64,000 nucleotides of DNA from Thermococcus sp. (lineage in GTDB: Archaea > Methanobacteriota_B > Thermococci > Thermococcales > Thermococcaceae): contig NZ_JALVUC010000025.1 in assembly GCF_027023865.1 (NCBI RefSeq), forward strand, positions 171,311-235,310, in the 5' to 3' direction. Positions 28,991 through 36,714 of the stretch are shown piece by piece; the first letter of the stretch is position 1, and the number at the start of each line of letters is the position of its first letter. The notes under the pieces were generated by a model. That model was not told where the DNA came from. It was given only the letters and a program-made list of their open reading frames with translations, and did not search any database. The position numbers and the translations under genes are program-made.

Positions 28991-29001
28991 CTCCAGTGGA
29001 G
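28991..29001. repeat. ORB-like core CTCCAGTGGAG
   Basis: The 11-base sequence is a palindrome around a central G and equals the ORB core with G instead of A at both flanks. It lies about 65 bases before the PAC2-family gene. Confidence 0.3.
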
Positions 29002-29066
29002 ATAAACCTCCAGAGTTTCCGAAAATTTAATAACCATTTGGAATTAAACATAGGTGGGGTGAGAGA

Positions 29067-29795
29067 ATGGAGAACGGAAAGCCGGTCAGCATAGTCCTGC
29101 CAGATATTGAGAATCCTTTACTGATAGAGGGATATCCTGGAGTTGGATTGGTCGGCCATATAGCGGCGAACTTTCTCGTCAGGGAGCTTGGAATGGAGAT
29201 GGTAGGCTACGTCGAAAGCCCCTTCATCCCCCCGATGGCGCTCATCCTTGATGGAAAGCCAAACCCACCACTGCGCTTCTATGGAAAGGACAACGTAATC
29301 ATCGCAGTTGCGGACGTATACGTGGCTCCAACGCTCGTCAACGAGATAGTGAGGGAGCTGACAACTTACCTGAAGAAGAGAAACGCGGAGAAGGTGATAT
29401 CCCTAGGAGGCATTGGTATTGGGTTCTTTAAGGAGCAGATGGACGTTTGGGGTGTTGGAGCGCGGGAGGAACTCAACAAAGAGCTAGAAGGAAACGGGGT
29501 CAAGCTCCTCCAGTACGGCTCGATAATGGGAATGAGCGGCAGGCTTCTCCTTGAGGCGAGTAGGAACAAGCTGGATGCCTACGTCATTCTTGGGGAAACT
29601 TTTGGAGACAGACCGGATCCAAAGGCCGCCGCCAACGTCATCGAGGCGCTCAAGAGGCTCGTTCCGCTGGAGGTCTCAACAGAGCCGCTTCTGCAGGAGG
29701 CAAAAGCGATAGAGGAGCAGCTCAGGAAAATGCACGAACAGATGGAGCAGGCCAGGAAAAAGGCTCAACAGCATTACGAAAGTATCTACCTGTGA
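29067..29795 (+). CDS. PAC2-family proteasome assembly chaperone homologue
   Basis: The 242-residue protein has the PAC2 fold pattern: LLIEGYPGVGLVGHIAANFL, VGYVESPFIPPMALILDGKP, VISLGGIGIGFFKEQ and GMSGRLLLEASRNKLDAYVILGE-like segments. A charged coiled coil follows near residues 205-238, ending YESIYL. It corresponds to the Pyrococcus protein PbaA as I remember it. PbaA is a homologue of proteasome assembly chaperones that forms a ring and associates with a small partner. The neighbour nine bases downstream would be that partner. The start has GGGGTGAG upstream. Confidence 0.87.
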   Translation: MENGKPVSIVLPDIENPLLIEGYPGVGLVGHIAANFLVRELGMEMVGYVESPFIPPMALILDGKPNPPLRFYGKDNVIIAVADVYVAPTLVNEIVRELTTYLKKRNAEKVISLGGIGIGFFKEQMDVWGVGAREELNKELEGNGVKLLQYGSIMGMSGRLLLEASRNKLDAYVILGETFGDRPDPKAAANVIEALKRLVPLEVSTEPLLQEAKAIEEQLRKMHEQMEQARKKAQQHYESIYL

Positions 29796-29804
29796 GGTGA
29801 GACT

Positions 29805-30188
29805 ATGGAAGCGATGGTCTTAGCCGGCATCTCGCGGCGTGTGCTGGATGAACTGATGAGGAATCCCCACAGGACGATAGAACTGAGAAGCGCCAAGAAC
29901 GTTCTGGCAGTGGAAGAGGCGTTGGAAAAGACAATGAAGCTCTTTTTGACCCACGATCCTCTCACGGATATTGACATTGGAACGGAGGGCATCTTAGCGG
30001 AACTCCTAAGCATGGAGGAACTTGAGACTAGAATACCCTGGGAGGAGAGCGACGAGAGGGAAGTAACGGTCTGCAGAGCTAGGGTAAAGCTGGTCGGCCT
30101 CGGGAGGGTTGTCGAAATCGAGAGAAAGCACCACATGATGACCGTGAGCATTCGCGAACTGATGCCCCACGAGATGGGAATGAGTTAA
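29805..30188 (+). CDS. DUF473 family protein, likely partner of the PAC2-family protein
   Basis: The 127-residue protein (MEAMVLAGISRRVLDELMRN, PHRTIELRSAKNVLAVEEAL, TEGILAELLSMEELETRIPW) matches the archaeal DUF473 family. In Pyrococcus a protein encoded next to PbaA is reported to form a large tholos-like complex with it; I recall this but cannot check it. The gene starts nine bases after the PAC2-family stop with GAGGTGAG before the ATG. It converges on nucS with a four-base overlap. Confidence 0.8.
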   Translation: MEAMVLAGISRRVLDELMRNPHRTIELRSAKNVLAVEEALEKTMKLFLTHDPLTDIDIGTEGILAELLSMEELETRIPWEESDEREVTVCRARVKLVGLGRVVEIERKHHMMTVSIRELMPHEMGMS

Positions 30189-30934
30189 ACGAGCGTCGTC
30201 TGCCTGCCTTGGAACTTTCCTGAACGTTTTGGAGGCTCAACACGCCGAAATTCAAGCCCCTCAACTTCAAGGAGCTTTTTCGCTCCTGAGGTGAGGGAAG
30301 GAGCAACGAGAATTCCCCTCACGTTCGGGTGCTCTTTTTTAAGGGTCTCAACATAGCGCTTAAGCTGGCTGACAGCATGGAGTTCGGCCCTCCGCCGCTT
30401 CAGTTCCAAGACGACTAAGTTCCCGCCGGAATCCCTGCCCAGGATGTCAACTATACCGTGTCCTATGTCCTTCTCACGAAAGAGGGGCTTGAATCCGGGT
30501 TCTATGAGTTCAGGGTTCTCAAATATCATCCCGGCCATCTCGGCCTCACTCCCTGTCAAGGCCAGTTCCTCGTAGTCCTCAGCTTTGAAGAGGGAAACCA
30601 GGTAAACTTCCTCAAGCTCGACCTCAAGAACCTCCTTCGGCTTTCTCCTGACGGAGCGGAGAACTGGGGGGTCACGCTCTTCAAGGGAAACGAGGCTCCC
30701 GGGCGGCTGCCAGTTTACTGGCTCCCTCTTTCGGTTCTGATGGATGAGGAATGCCCCGTCGGGCTTGACGATTATGACCCTGTCGCCGGAACCAAGCTCG
30801 CTCTTTGCCCTACCGTCGTAGTAGACCCTGCAACGCGCGAAAATAGTTAAGAGGGCCTCGTTTGATAGTGCAGAATCAATGAGATGCTTGAGTTCCTCCC
30901 GTGACGGATTGATAGTTGCCCGAACCTTTGACAT
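30185..30934 (-). CDS. nucS: mismatch/ssDNA endonuclease NucS (EndoMS)
   Basis: The 249-residue protein has an N-terminal beta domain (GSGDRVIIVKPDGAFLIHQN) and a C-terminal RecB-like nuclease domain with GHGIVDILGRDSGGNLVVLE and LKRRRAELHAVSQLKRYVE (D-ExK active site). The C-terminus ends GKFQGRQTTLV, a PCNA-interaction-like tail. NucS/EndoMS cuts both strands at mismatches and works with PCNA. It sits immediately downstream of radA on the same strand, as in other Thermococcales, linking repair and recombination next to the origin. Confidence 0.95.
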   Translation of the reverse strand: MSKVRATINPSREELKHLIDSALSNEALLTIFARCRVYYDGRAKSELGSGDRVIIVKPDGAFLIHQNRKREPVNWQPPGSLVSLEERDPPVLRSVRRKPKEVLEVELEEVYLVSLFKAEDYEELALTGSEAEMAGMIFENPELIEPGFKPLFREKDIGHGIVDILGRDSGGNLVVLELKRRRAELHAVSQLKRYVETLKKEHPNVRGILVAPSLTSGAKKLLEVEGLEFRRVEPPKRSGKFQGRQTTLV

Positions 30935-30970
30935 GAAACCGAGTAAAAAAAGAAGGGTTAAAAAGCTAAC

Positions 30971-33481
30971 TCAGTCCTCGGCACCCTTCTCGGTTATTCT
31001 GAATATCGCCTCACCCTCTGGCAGGTGCGGGCTGTCTATCAACCTTGCCACCCTCTTCCCGGCTTTCCCCTTACGGAGATAGATTCTGAGCGTGGCACTG
31101 TGCGCTAAGATGTGCCCTCCAACGGGCCTCGTCGGGTCGCCAAAGAACGCATCGGGTTTGGCCTGAACCTGGTTGGTGACGAAGACCGCTATGTCATAGA
31201 GGTCCGCAAGGCGGTGCAAGTCGGAGAGGTGCTTTGCCAGCTTCTGCTGCCTCTCCGCTAGCGTTCCCCTGCCAACGTACTCGCTCCTGAAGTGGGCCAT
31301 GAGAGAGTCAACTATGAGGAGCTTAACCGGCCTGTCGGTCTCGGCCTTCTTTTTGATGATCTCCTCGGCTCTCTCTATGAGTAACATCTGGTGGTTGCTG
31401 TTGAAGGCCCTCGCGACGTATATGTTCTTAAGGACTTCGTCGGGGTCAAGGCCACGATTTTCTGCGATCTGCCTTATCCTCTCAGGCCTGAAGGTATTCT
31501 CGGTGTCTATCCAAATGATGGAACCGTTAAGGCCGCCATCCTCGCGCGGCAGCTGGGTCATGACGGCCAGAGTGTGAGCGAGTTGGGTGTTGTGAAGCAC
31601 TAGACCATTGGGTGCGATGAAGTTGTGTGTCCATGGTATAACTAGGTCATAAACCCAATCCTTGTACTCAACTGGCTCACTGGAGCGAACCTCATAGAAC
31701 TCCAGCTTCCTCACAAGACTTATCGTGTCAATGGCGAGGGTGGCCACCTGCCTAAAGCGACCAATCTCCGCGAGGATCGCCGAGACCACCCGTTCTCTAA
31801 GGTCTTTCCTCCTCGGAAGCCCCCTTGTGCGGTAGTTGGACACCTGCCCCGCAGTGAACCCATATTTAATGAGGGACGTCCAAGCAAACGGAAGGTCGGG
31901 CTTTTCTCCGGATAAAACTGCCTTCTCCGCTTCATTGAGTCTCTCCAAGGCTTCCTTAAAGTAATCTTCAATGCGCGAAAGTGTCTCCTCCGTGAACCAG
32001 ACTTCCCGGTTCCTCGTTAGTATGTGATAAGCGGTCTCATGATCCCTCTTTGGAAGGCGGAACTTGGAGTAGAGCTTTCCAAGGAACTTGGCAAGTGCCG
32101 GGGGATACCTCCCAACACCGCCACCGTTCATGTTCACTGACTTGAGGAGGGTTCTTCTGAGAACGGCTTCGAAGTCCTTCCTACCTTCCCCCGTGATGTA
32201 AATGCGGTGATAAACCTCATCCTCAATGTTTTTAGTGGAAACATTTGGAGTTATTCCAAGTTTCTTAAGGAGGAAAACCAGACCCTCGGATAGGTCAGCG
32301 CTCTTTGTAGTCATTTCCACTAGTGACTCCCGAACGTAGCCGTTCCCATCCACGTAACCAGCCAGAAACGCCACTATTGCTGAATCGTCGGCGTTCATTA
32401 TCTCCTCTGGCACGGCCTTGGTTGATGCGCTTGAGCTGGCCAGGGGGCCAAGCCACTCTGCAGTCTTTTTTCTGAGCAGTATCCTATAAAGGCTACGCCT
32501 CACTTCAACGGTCGGTCTGTAGCCGTCATGCTCCTCGATAAAGTTTACCACGAAGTCCTTAATCTCCTCTGAACCCGTGGTTATCGAGAGCGGGTTCGAC
32601 GTGCCTTCTGCTACAAAGAGTCCCAGGAAGTACGCCCGAGCTTCCCCAACGGGAATTCTGTTCGCTGGAACGCGCTTAACACCAACCACTATGTCTCCAA
32701 CGTTTAACCGAGCCGCTGGGATCCACTGGAGGCCGTCCCTGAAGACAAGAACCGGGTGGGGGAACGTGGTTCGAAGTGAGTAACCTTTGGATAGAGTTAT
32801 CTCCGCAAGCTTCTCGACGCGCTCGCGGTAGAGGTAGGAAGCCTTTGTCCTTATTATTTCGCCAGATTTAGGATCAAAAGTGTATACCGAGACGGTCTCC
32901 AGGGGGACCGCATAGCCACCATCGAAGGGAATCTCTCCAGAGGTCTCGGCATATTTCCGATACATCCCCTCAATGGTTTCAAAGTGGACCAGTGTGTCGT
33001 TCTCGTAGTAAACCTTTGTGTCCTTGGCAAAGCACTTTCCACTCCCAAACTCTCCAAAGACCTCAGTTATAGCCTGAGTCTCGACGCCGCCGCCTATGAG
33101 TTTATCAAGGCTCTTGCTTCCAGTTGAGATCTTACCGACGGCGCTCCTCTTTTCCATATACTCATCGGCACGCATGAAGGTCCCTATGTTCGCCGCTTCC
33201 CTTGCTGCCTGAATTATCTTGAGCGCGGCACCCTCACTTATCCCAGCTATCTCCTTAAGCTCCATCGGAGAGGCAACTGCTATGGCCTCGATGCTGTCGT
33301 AGCCAGCCTCGCGGAGCTTCTCGGCAGTTGCAGGACCAACGCCCGGCAGATCCTCAAGGGTTTTTATATCCTTCTCCTTCTTTTTTGAGGTTGAGCTTGA
33401 AGGAGGCTTCTCAACGACTTCCAGTTCCTCGAACTCCTCGAGTTCTTTTATTTCATCCTCCGCCATCTTTTTCTTCGGCAT
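30971..33481 (-). CDS. radA: DNA recombinase RadA with in-frame intein
   Basis: The 836-residue translation begins [31 protein letters not shown] precedes the ATG at 33481. The N-terminal helix-hairpin-helix domain ([20 protein letters not shown]) and ATPase core (GEFGSGK joined to [65 protein letters not shown]) are complete. An intein of 482 residues splits the Walker A motif after GSGK. Mature RadA would be about 354 residues, the normal length. It performs homologous strand exchange. The promoter TATA lies at 33530-33542, and the gene reads away from oriC. Confidence 0.97.
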   Translation of the reverse strand: MPKKKMAEDEIKELEEFEELEVVEKPPSSSTSKKKEKDIKTLEDLPGVGPATAEKLREAGYDSIEAIAVASPMELKEIAGISEGAALKIIQAAREAANIGTFMRADEYMEKRSAVGKISTGSKSLDKLIGGGVETQAITEVFGEFGSGKCFAKDTKVYYENDTLVHFETIEGMYRKYAETSGEIPFDGGYAVPLETVSVYTFDPKSGEIIRTKASYLYRERVEKLAEITLSKGYSLRTTFPHPVLVFRDGLQWIPAARLNVGDIVVGVKRVPANRIPVGEARAYFLGLFVAEGTSNPLSITTGSEEIKDFVVNFIEEHDGYRPTVEVRRSLYRILLRKKTAEWLGPLASSSASTKAVPEEIMNADDSAIVAFLAGYVDGNGYVRESLVEMTTKSADLSEGLVFLLKKLGITPNVSTKNIEDEVYHRIYITGEGRKDFEAVLRRTLLKSVNMNGGGVGRYPPALAKFLGKLYSKFRLPKRDHETAYHILTRNREVWFTEETLSRIEDYFKEALERLNEAEKAVLSGEKPDLPFAWTSLIKYGFTAGQVSNYRTRGLPRRKDLRERVVSAILAEIGRFRQVATLAIDTISLVRKLEFYEVRSSEPVEYKDWVYDLVIPWTHNFIAPNGLVLHNTQLAHTLAVMTQLPREDGGLNGSIIWIDTENTFRPERIRQIAENRGLDPDEVLKNIYVARAFNSNHQMLLIERAEEIIKKKAETDRPVKLLIVDSLMAHFRSEYVGRGTLAERQQKLAKHLSDLHRLADLYDIAVFVTNQVQAKPDAFFGDPTRPVGGHILAHSATLRIYLRKGKAGKRVARLIDSPHLPEGEAIFRITEKGAED
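31589..33034 (-). other. RadA intein with LAGLIDADG homing endonuclease
   Basis: The intein runs from Cys1 ([15 protein letters not shown]) to the terminal His-Asn ([12 protein letters not shown]), followed by Thr as +1 extein residue. It interrupts GEFGSGK|TQLAHT in the RadA P-loop. Splicing blocks visible: block A at the start, block B ([13 protein letters not shown]), blocks C and E as two LAGLIDADG motifs (FLGLFVAEG and [10 protein letters not shown], each with an acidic catalytic residue), and blocks F/G ([18 protein letters not shown]). The nucleophile Cys1, block B Thr-x-x-His and the end His-Asn are intact, so splicing should work. The endonuclease would target inteinless radA genes. 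Confidence 0.95.
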
Positions 33482-33529
33482 GAGCATCACCCTAAGTCTC
33501 TACCTTTTATAGGGGTAAAAAGTGCAAGG

Positions 33530-33542
33530 GTTATATACTTTT
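33530..33542 (-). promoter_or_regulatory. TATA box of radA
   Basis: On the minus strand AAAGTATATAACC lies about 50 bases before the ATG at 33481, leaving a short leader. Confidence 0.6.
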
Positions 33543-33644
33543 CTTCCCATATCCGTGGGACACCAGTACACAAACATGCGCACAATGTCCCGATAAAAAC
33601 CTAACATCTCCTTGAAAATTCTAAGAAAACAAATAAACCCCTTA

Positions 33645-33659
33645 GTTTCCAGTGGAAAC
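33645..33659. repeat. ORB core, perfect palindrome
   Basis: GTTTCCAGTGGAAAC is identical on both strands apart from the central base. It is the strongest core in oriC. Confidence 0.8.
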
Positions 33660-33689
33660 CGCAGGCTTAACCATCATGATAAGCTTCGA

Positions 33690-33806
33690 GTTTTATGGGA
33701 TAACATCCCGGAGGGCAGGGGCAAGGCAGCCCATTGAGGTAGTTGCCGGGGGAAAGAAACCGCATTCGTTCTGACACTGTTACCCCGTAGAAGCCTGCAT
33801 CACTTT
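33690..33806 (+). ncRNA. GC-rich structured island inside oriC (possible RNA or IS605-type remnant)
   Basis: Within an otherwise AT-rich origin, this stretch of about 110 bases is GC-rich. It contains GCCCATTGAGG, which recalls GCCCGTTGAGG of the 28.5-28.9 kb element (minus strand), and ends CTGTTACCCCGTAGAAGCC, the phrase that often precedes right ends of IS605/TnpB elements. In a hyperthermophile such GC islands are usually structured RNAs. No open frame of note. Identity is uncertain. Confidence 0.3.
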
Positions 33807-33905
33807 GGCCACCTCACCTTTGATTTTTTACCCAAACAGACATCTATAGCATATAACTTAAAAAGTTACCACCCTTGCACTTTAGAGTCCACCAATGAAG
33901 AAATT

Positions 33906-33927
33906 TTTCCAGTGGAAACAGAGGCCC
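33906..33927 (+). repeat. ORB motif in oriC
   Basis: TTTCCAGTGGAAACAGAGGC and the following CC give a core plus a G/C-rich tail. Confidence 0.7.
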
Positions 33928-33949
33928 TTTTCGATGAATATCTGAAAGA

Positions 33950-33976
33950 CCCCCCAGAGTTCTATTTCCACTGGAG
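33950..33976 (-). repeat. full ORB with G-run in oriC
   Basis: On the minus strand CTCCAGTGGAAATAGAACTC is followed by TGGGGGG, the core and G-string of an archaeal ORB. Nearly the same sequence recurs inside the DP1 gene at 37079-37104. Confidence 0.8.
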
Positions 33977-34080
33977 CTGGGTTTGGGTAAAGGATGGATC
34001 TGAGTAGGGGTAAAAGAGAAAGGAATGTTCACAAGCCACTTTTCCAATGCCAAATAACCAGCCTTAAAAGATACCGTACG

Positions 34081-34156
34081 AATTTATGGTCAAACGTTTA
34101 TTATATTGTCTAAAATCTATTTATAGATGAACATTGTATATAGAAATAAATAAATA
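34081..34156. other. AT-rich candidate duplex-unwinding element
   Basis: About 76 bases consisting mostly of A and T, including TTTATTATATTG and AAATAAATAAATATTA, flanked left by ORBs at 33906 and 33950 and right by the ORB at 34228. No gene overlaps it. Confidence 0.6.
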
Positions 34157-34227
34157 TTATCCCTCGATAAGAGACGGGGGAGTTTTACCGGTTTTCAAAA
34201 GGATAAATGGAGTAACCGGAAACCTGA

Positions 34228-34256
34228 TTCCACTGGAAATGGAACCCCCTGGGGGG
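34228..34256 (+). repeat. full ORB with G-run in oriC
   Basis: TTCCACTGGAAATGGAACCC is followed by CCTGGGGGG. The CCCCC-TG-GGGGG part can also fold as a short hairpin. Confidence 0.8.
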
Positions 34257-34373
34257 TACAATTGTGTTTTCTTTTATTAAAAATGAAAACAATGTTATTT
34301 TACTTAATTGACTTAATCGTACGTATATGTTCGTTGGAGTACCGCTTTTGATGTATCCTCATGTGCATCCATC

Positions 34374-34388
34374 TCCCAGTGGAAATGA
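34374..34388 (+). repeat. shorter ORB-like motif at the right side of oriC
   Basis: TCCCAGTGGAAATGA keeps only one half of the palindrome. Weaker relatives follow at 34459-34472 and 34511-34525. Confidence 0.4.
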
Positions 34389-34564
34389 CTAGATGGATTC
34401 ATCAATACCTTTATATATCTAAAATTTTAGTTGACATAGATGTTCTATCAATCCGTCTGTTTCCTGTGGAGGCTCTCCCATTCCCTTGGAGTTCTTCGTC
34501 TTCCCGTCCCCTTTCCACTGCAAAGTTAATTAACCCCCAAGTCGTAGCGTCTTAGGTGATTTCA

Positions 34565-35185
34565 GTGGACAACGTTGAGTCAAATGTTATAGAATGGCTT
34601 AAGAGCGGTGCCGATTCCGCCCGGGATATTGTGGATCTCCCTTGGTCCCTAAAAGAATTGCAACCTGGGGTTTACCTGGCAGAGCATCCGCGGATGCCGT
34701 TTTCGCTCATGGTGGCTTTTTCTGGGGATTTTGTTCGTCTGATAGTCCCCTTAGGTCTTGAGACCCTTTCAATGTCGACAGAGGAGCGCCTCAAAGTGTA
34801 TCATACTCTCCTGAGGCTCAATGATGATGTACACCTGATGAAGTTTGCTCTCTCGGGAATGAACGATGACGTTTACCTTCGCGCTGATCTTGACAAAAAG
34901 ACACTCGGAAAGGATGAGTTCAACGACGCCCTTGCCGCCCTGCTAATCGGTCTTCTCTCCGCGGTTTCTGCACTTGGCCTTGAGAAGGAGTTCGAGGACG
35001 AGATATTCGACCGTATAGTGGGTATGGTCGTGGAGAGAATTCAGAGAGGGGCCAGCAGGGAGGAGCTTATGCGGTTCCTCACCGTCAAGGTTGGAATGCC
35101 AGAGGGCGATGCTAAGGCGCTCCTGACCCAGATCTTTAATGCCGTAGAGAACAGTGATGAAGATGTGGAAATGGGTTATTTCTAG
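34565..35185 (+). CDS. hypothetical protein between oriC and cdc6
   Basis: About 206 residues. I take the GTG at 34565 because AGGTGAT ends four bases before it; the GTG at 34556 lies within that site. The protein is acidic and soluble with an alpha/beta N-terminus (LAEHPRMPFSLMVAFSGDFV) and helical C-terminus. It resembles the fold of YbjN or type III secretion chaperone-like proteins in its strand and helix order, but I cannot name a family. It lies between the origin and the initiator gene, so a role in replication control is worth considering, though this is only positional. Confidence 0.65.
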   Translation: MDNVESNVIEWLKSGADSARDIVDLPWSLKELQPGVYLAEHPRMPFSLMVAFSGDFVRLIVPLGLETLSMSTEERLKVYHTLLRLNDDVHLMKFALSGMNDDVYLRADLDKKTLGKDEFNDALAALLIGLLSAVSALGLEKEFEDEIFDRIVGMVVERIQRGASREELMRFLTVKVGMPEGDAKALLTQIFNAVENSDEDVEMGYF

Positions 35186-35378
35186 TTGTGCACTAGACTA
35201 GTTTTAGTGCCTCTTTCGATGGGATTTTCCCCGATTTTTTACACCCTTTTGTTCAACAACGCATATAAACCTCTGCTCCTACCAACCCAATGCTTTCCAC
35301 TGTATCCGGTGCGTCCGGTGGAGTGGCTGGAGATACTCCCATTACCCTGTAAAAAATGGAATGAATTACAAAAAATTT

Positions 35379-35433
35379 ACATAATGCAGGATAATATCCA
35401 TATTATGTGGGATTTCACAGACGTTTTATACAG
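35379..35433 (+). promoter_or_regulatory. palindrome and TATA box upstream of cdc6
   Basis: ACATAAT (35379-35385) and ATTATGT (35402-35408) form a perfect inverted repeat that encloses a second one, GGATA-A-TATCC (35389-35399). About 15 bases downstream is GTTTTATACAG (35423-35433), the probable TATA box, and an ORB-like GTTTCCTGTGGAGCG (35444-35458) overlaps the expected start site. The rest of the 281-base spacer is AT-rich with no gene. Confidence 0.5.
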
Positions 35434-35466
35434 CACCGGCGGTGTTTCCTGTGGAGCGTGAGGGGA

Positions 35467-36714
35467 ATGGCCAACGACTACCTCGATTCAATCTTTGAGA
35501 AGTACCTCCATGCTAAAAAAATATTCAAGAACAAGGAGGTTCTTAGACACAGTTACACCCCAAGGGAACTTCCCCACAGGCGTGAGCAGATAGAGGAACT
35601 AGCACACATCCTTGTTCCGGTTCTCAGGGGTGAAACACCATCTAACGTCTTTGTCTATGGCAAGACTGGCACAGGTAAAACCGTCACCATCAAGTTTGTT
35701 ACGGAAGAGCTGAGGAAGATATCGGACAAGTACGATATTCCCGTTGAGGTCATCTACATCAACTGTGAGATAGTTGATACCCAGTACCGCGTTCTGGCCA
35801 ACATAGTGAATTACTTCAAAGTGGAGAGCGGTGTTGAGGTTCCCCTCGTGGGATGGCCGACTGATGAGGTTTATTCCCGGCTCAAGGGGGTTATAGATGC
35901 CCGTGAGCGCTTCGTTATAATCGTCCTCGACGAGATAGACAAACTCATCAAGAAGAGCGGTGACGATATCCTCTATTCCCTCACGAGGATAAACACCGAA
36001 CTGCGCCTCGCCAAGGTCAGCATAATCGGAATATCCAACGACCTTAAGTTCAAGGAATACCTAGATGCACGCGTTTTATCGAGCCTTAGTGAGGAGGAGG
36101 TTGTATTCCCACCTTACGATGCCAATCAGCTCCGTGATATTCTAATGCAGCGTGCTAAGGATGCCTTCAACGAAGGTGTATTGGACGGGGGCGTCGTCCC
36201 CCTCTGTGCGGCCTTAGCGGCGAGGGAACACGGCGACGCGAGGAGGGCTTTGGATTTGCTCCGCGTCGCCGGTGAGATAGCCGAGCGCGAAGGGGCCAGC
36301 AAGGTCATGGAGAGGCACGTCTGGAAGGCCCAGGAGAAGATAGAGCAGGATACTATGGAAGAGGTCATAAAGACCCTTCCCCTTCACTCTAAAGTCCTCC
36401 TCTACGCGATAGTCCTCCTCGATGAAAACGGCGAGCTTCCGGCCAACACAGGTGACGTTTATTCGGTTTACAAATCCCTGTGTGACCACATTGATTTGGA
36501 GCCCCTCACCCAGAGGCGCGTCAGCGATTTGATCAACGAGCTTGACATGCTCGGTATCATAAACGCCAAAGTCGTGAGCAAGGGCCGCTACGGCAGAACC
36601 AAAGAGATTCGCCTGAATGTGACGCCTTACAAGGTCAAGAACATATACCGCCAGGACCCCCAGCTTCAGACCGTCCTGACCATTAGCATGTCAAACCAGA
36701 GGAGGCTGCTCTGA
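35467..36714 (+). CDS. cdc6: replication initiator Orc1/Cdc6
   Basis: The 415-residue AAA+ protein begins MANDYLDSIFEKYLHAKKIF. It has Walker A (VFVYGKTGTGKTVTIKFVTE), Walker B (FVIIVLDEIDKLIKKSGDD), sensor 1 (VSIIGISNDLKFKEYL), sensor 2 (HGDARRALDLLRVAGE) and a C-terminal winged helix (TQRRVSDLINELDMLGIINA). It binds ORBs and loads MCM. The ATG at 35467 has GAGGGGA immediately upstream; the longer in-frame start at 35407 lies before the promoter. It heads the cdc6-DP1-DP2 operon, overlapping DP1 by one base (TGATG). Confidence 0.97.
   Translation: MANDYLDSIFEKYLHAKKIFKNKEVLRHSYTPRELPHRREQIEELAHILVPVLRGETPSNVFVYGKTGTGKTVTIKFVTEELRKISDKYDIPVEVIYINCEIVDTQYRVLANIVNYFKVESGVEVPLVGWPTDEVYSRLKGVIDARERFVIIVLDEIDKLIKKSGDDILYSLTRINTELRLAKVSIIGISNDLKFKEYLDARVLSSLSEEEVVFPPYDANQLRDILMQRAKDAFNEGVLDGGVVPLCAALAAREHGDARRALDLLRVAGEIAEREGASKVMERHVWKAQEKIEQDTMEEVIKTLPLHSKVLLYAIVLLDENGELPANTGDVYSVYKSLCDHIDLEPLTQRRVSDLINELDMLGIINAKVVSKGRYGRTKEIRLNVTPYKVKNIYRQDPQLQTVLTISMSNQRRLL

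Larger units (their letters stand above)
33600..34400. other. oriC: chromosomal replication origin (oriC)
   Basis: This intergenic region between radA and the cdc6 cluster contains at least three full ORB-like motifs and two degenerate ones around AT-rich blocks. ORBs: 33645-33659 (perfect palindrome GTTTCCAGTGGAAAC), 33906-33927, 33950-33976 (minus strand, with GGGGGG), 34228-34256 (plus strand, with CCCCCTGGGGGG) and a shorter one at 34374-34388. The AT-rich blocks 34081-34156 and 34257-34330 are the likely unwinding elements. The G-runs of the two full boxes that flank the first AT block point outward. Orc1/Cdc6 binds ORBs; its gene lies 1.1 kb to the right. Position and content match the single origin known for Pyrococcus and Thermococcus. 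Confidence 0.9.

Noticed and set aside
33844..34053. A 69-codon minus-strand frame inside oriC.
   Set aside because: It lies across two ORBs, lacks a ribosome binding site and recognisable protein features, and is better explained by chance in the origin.
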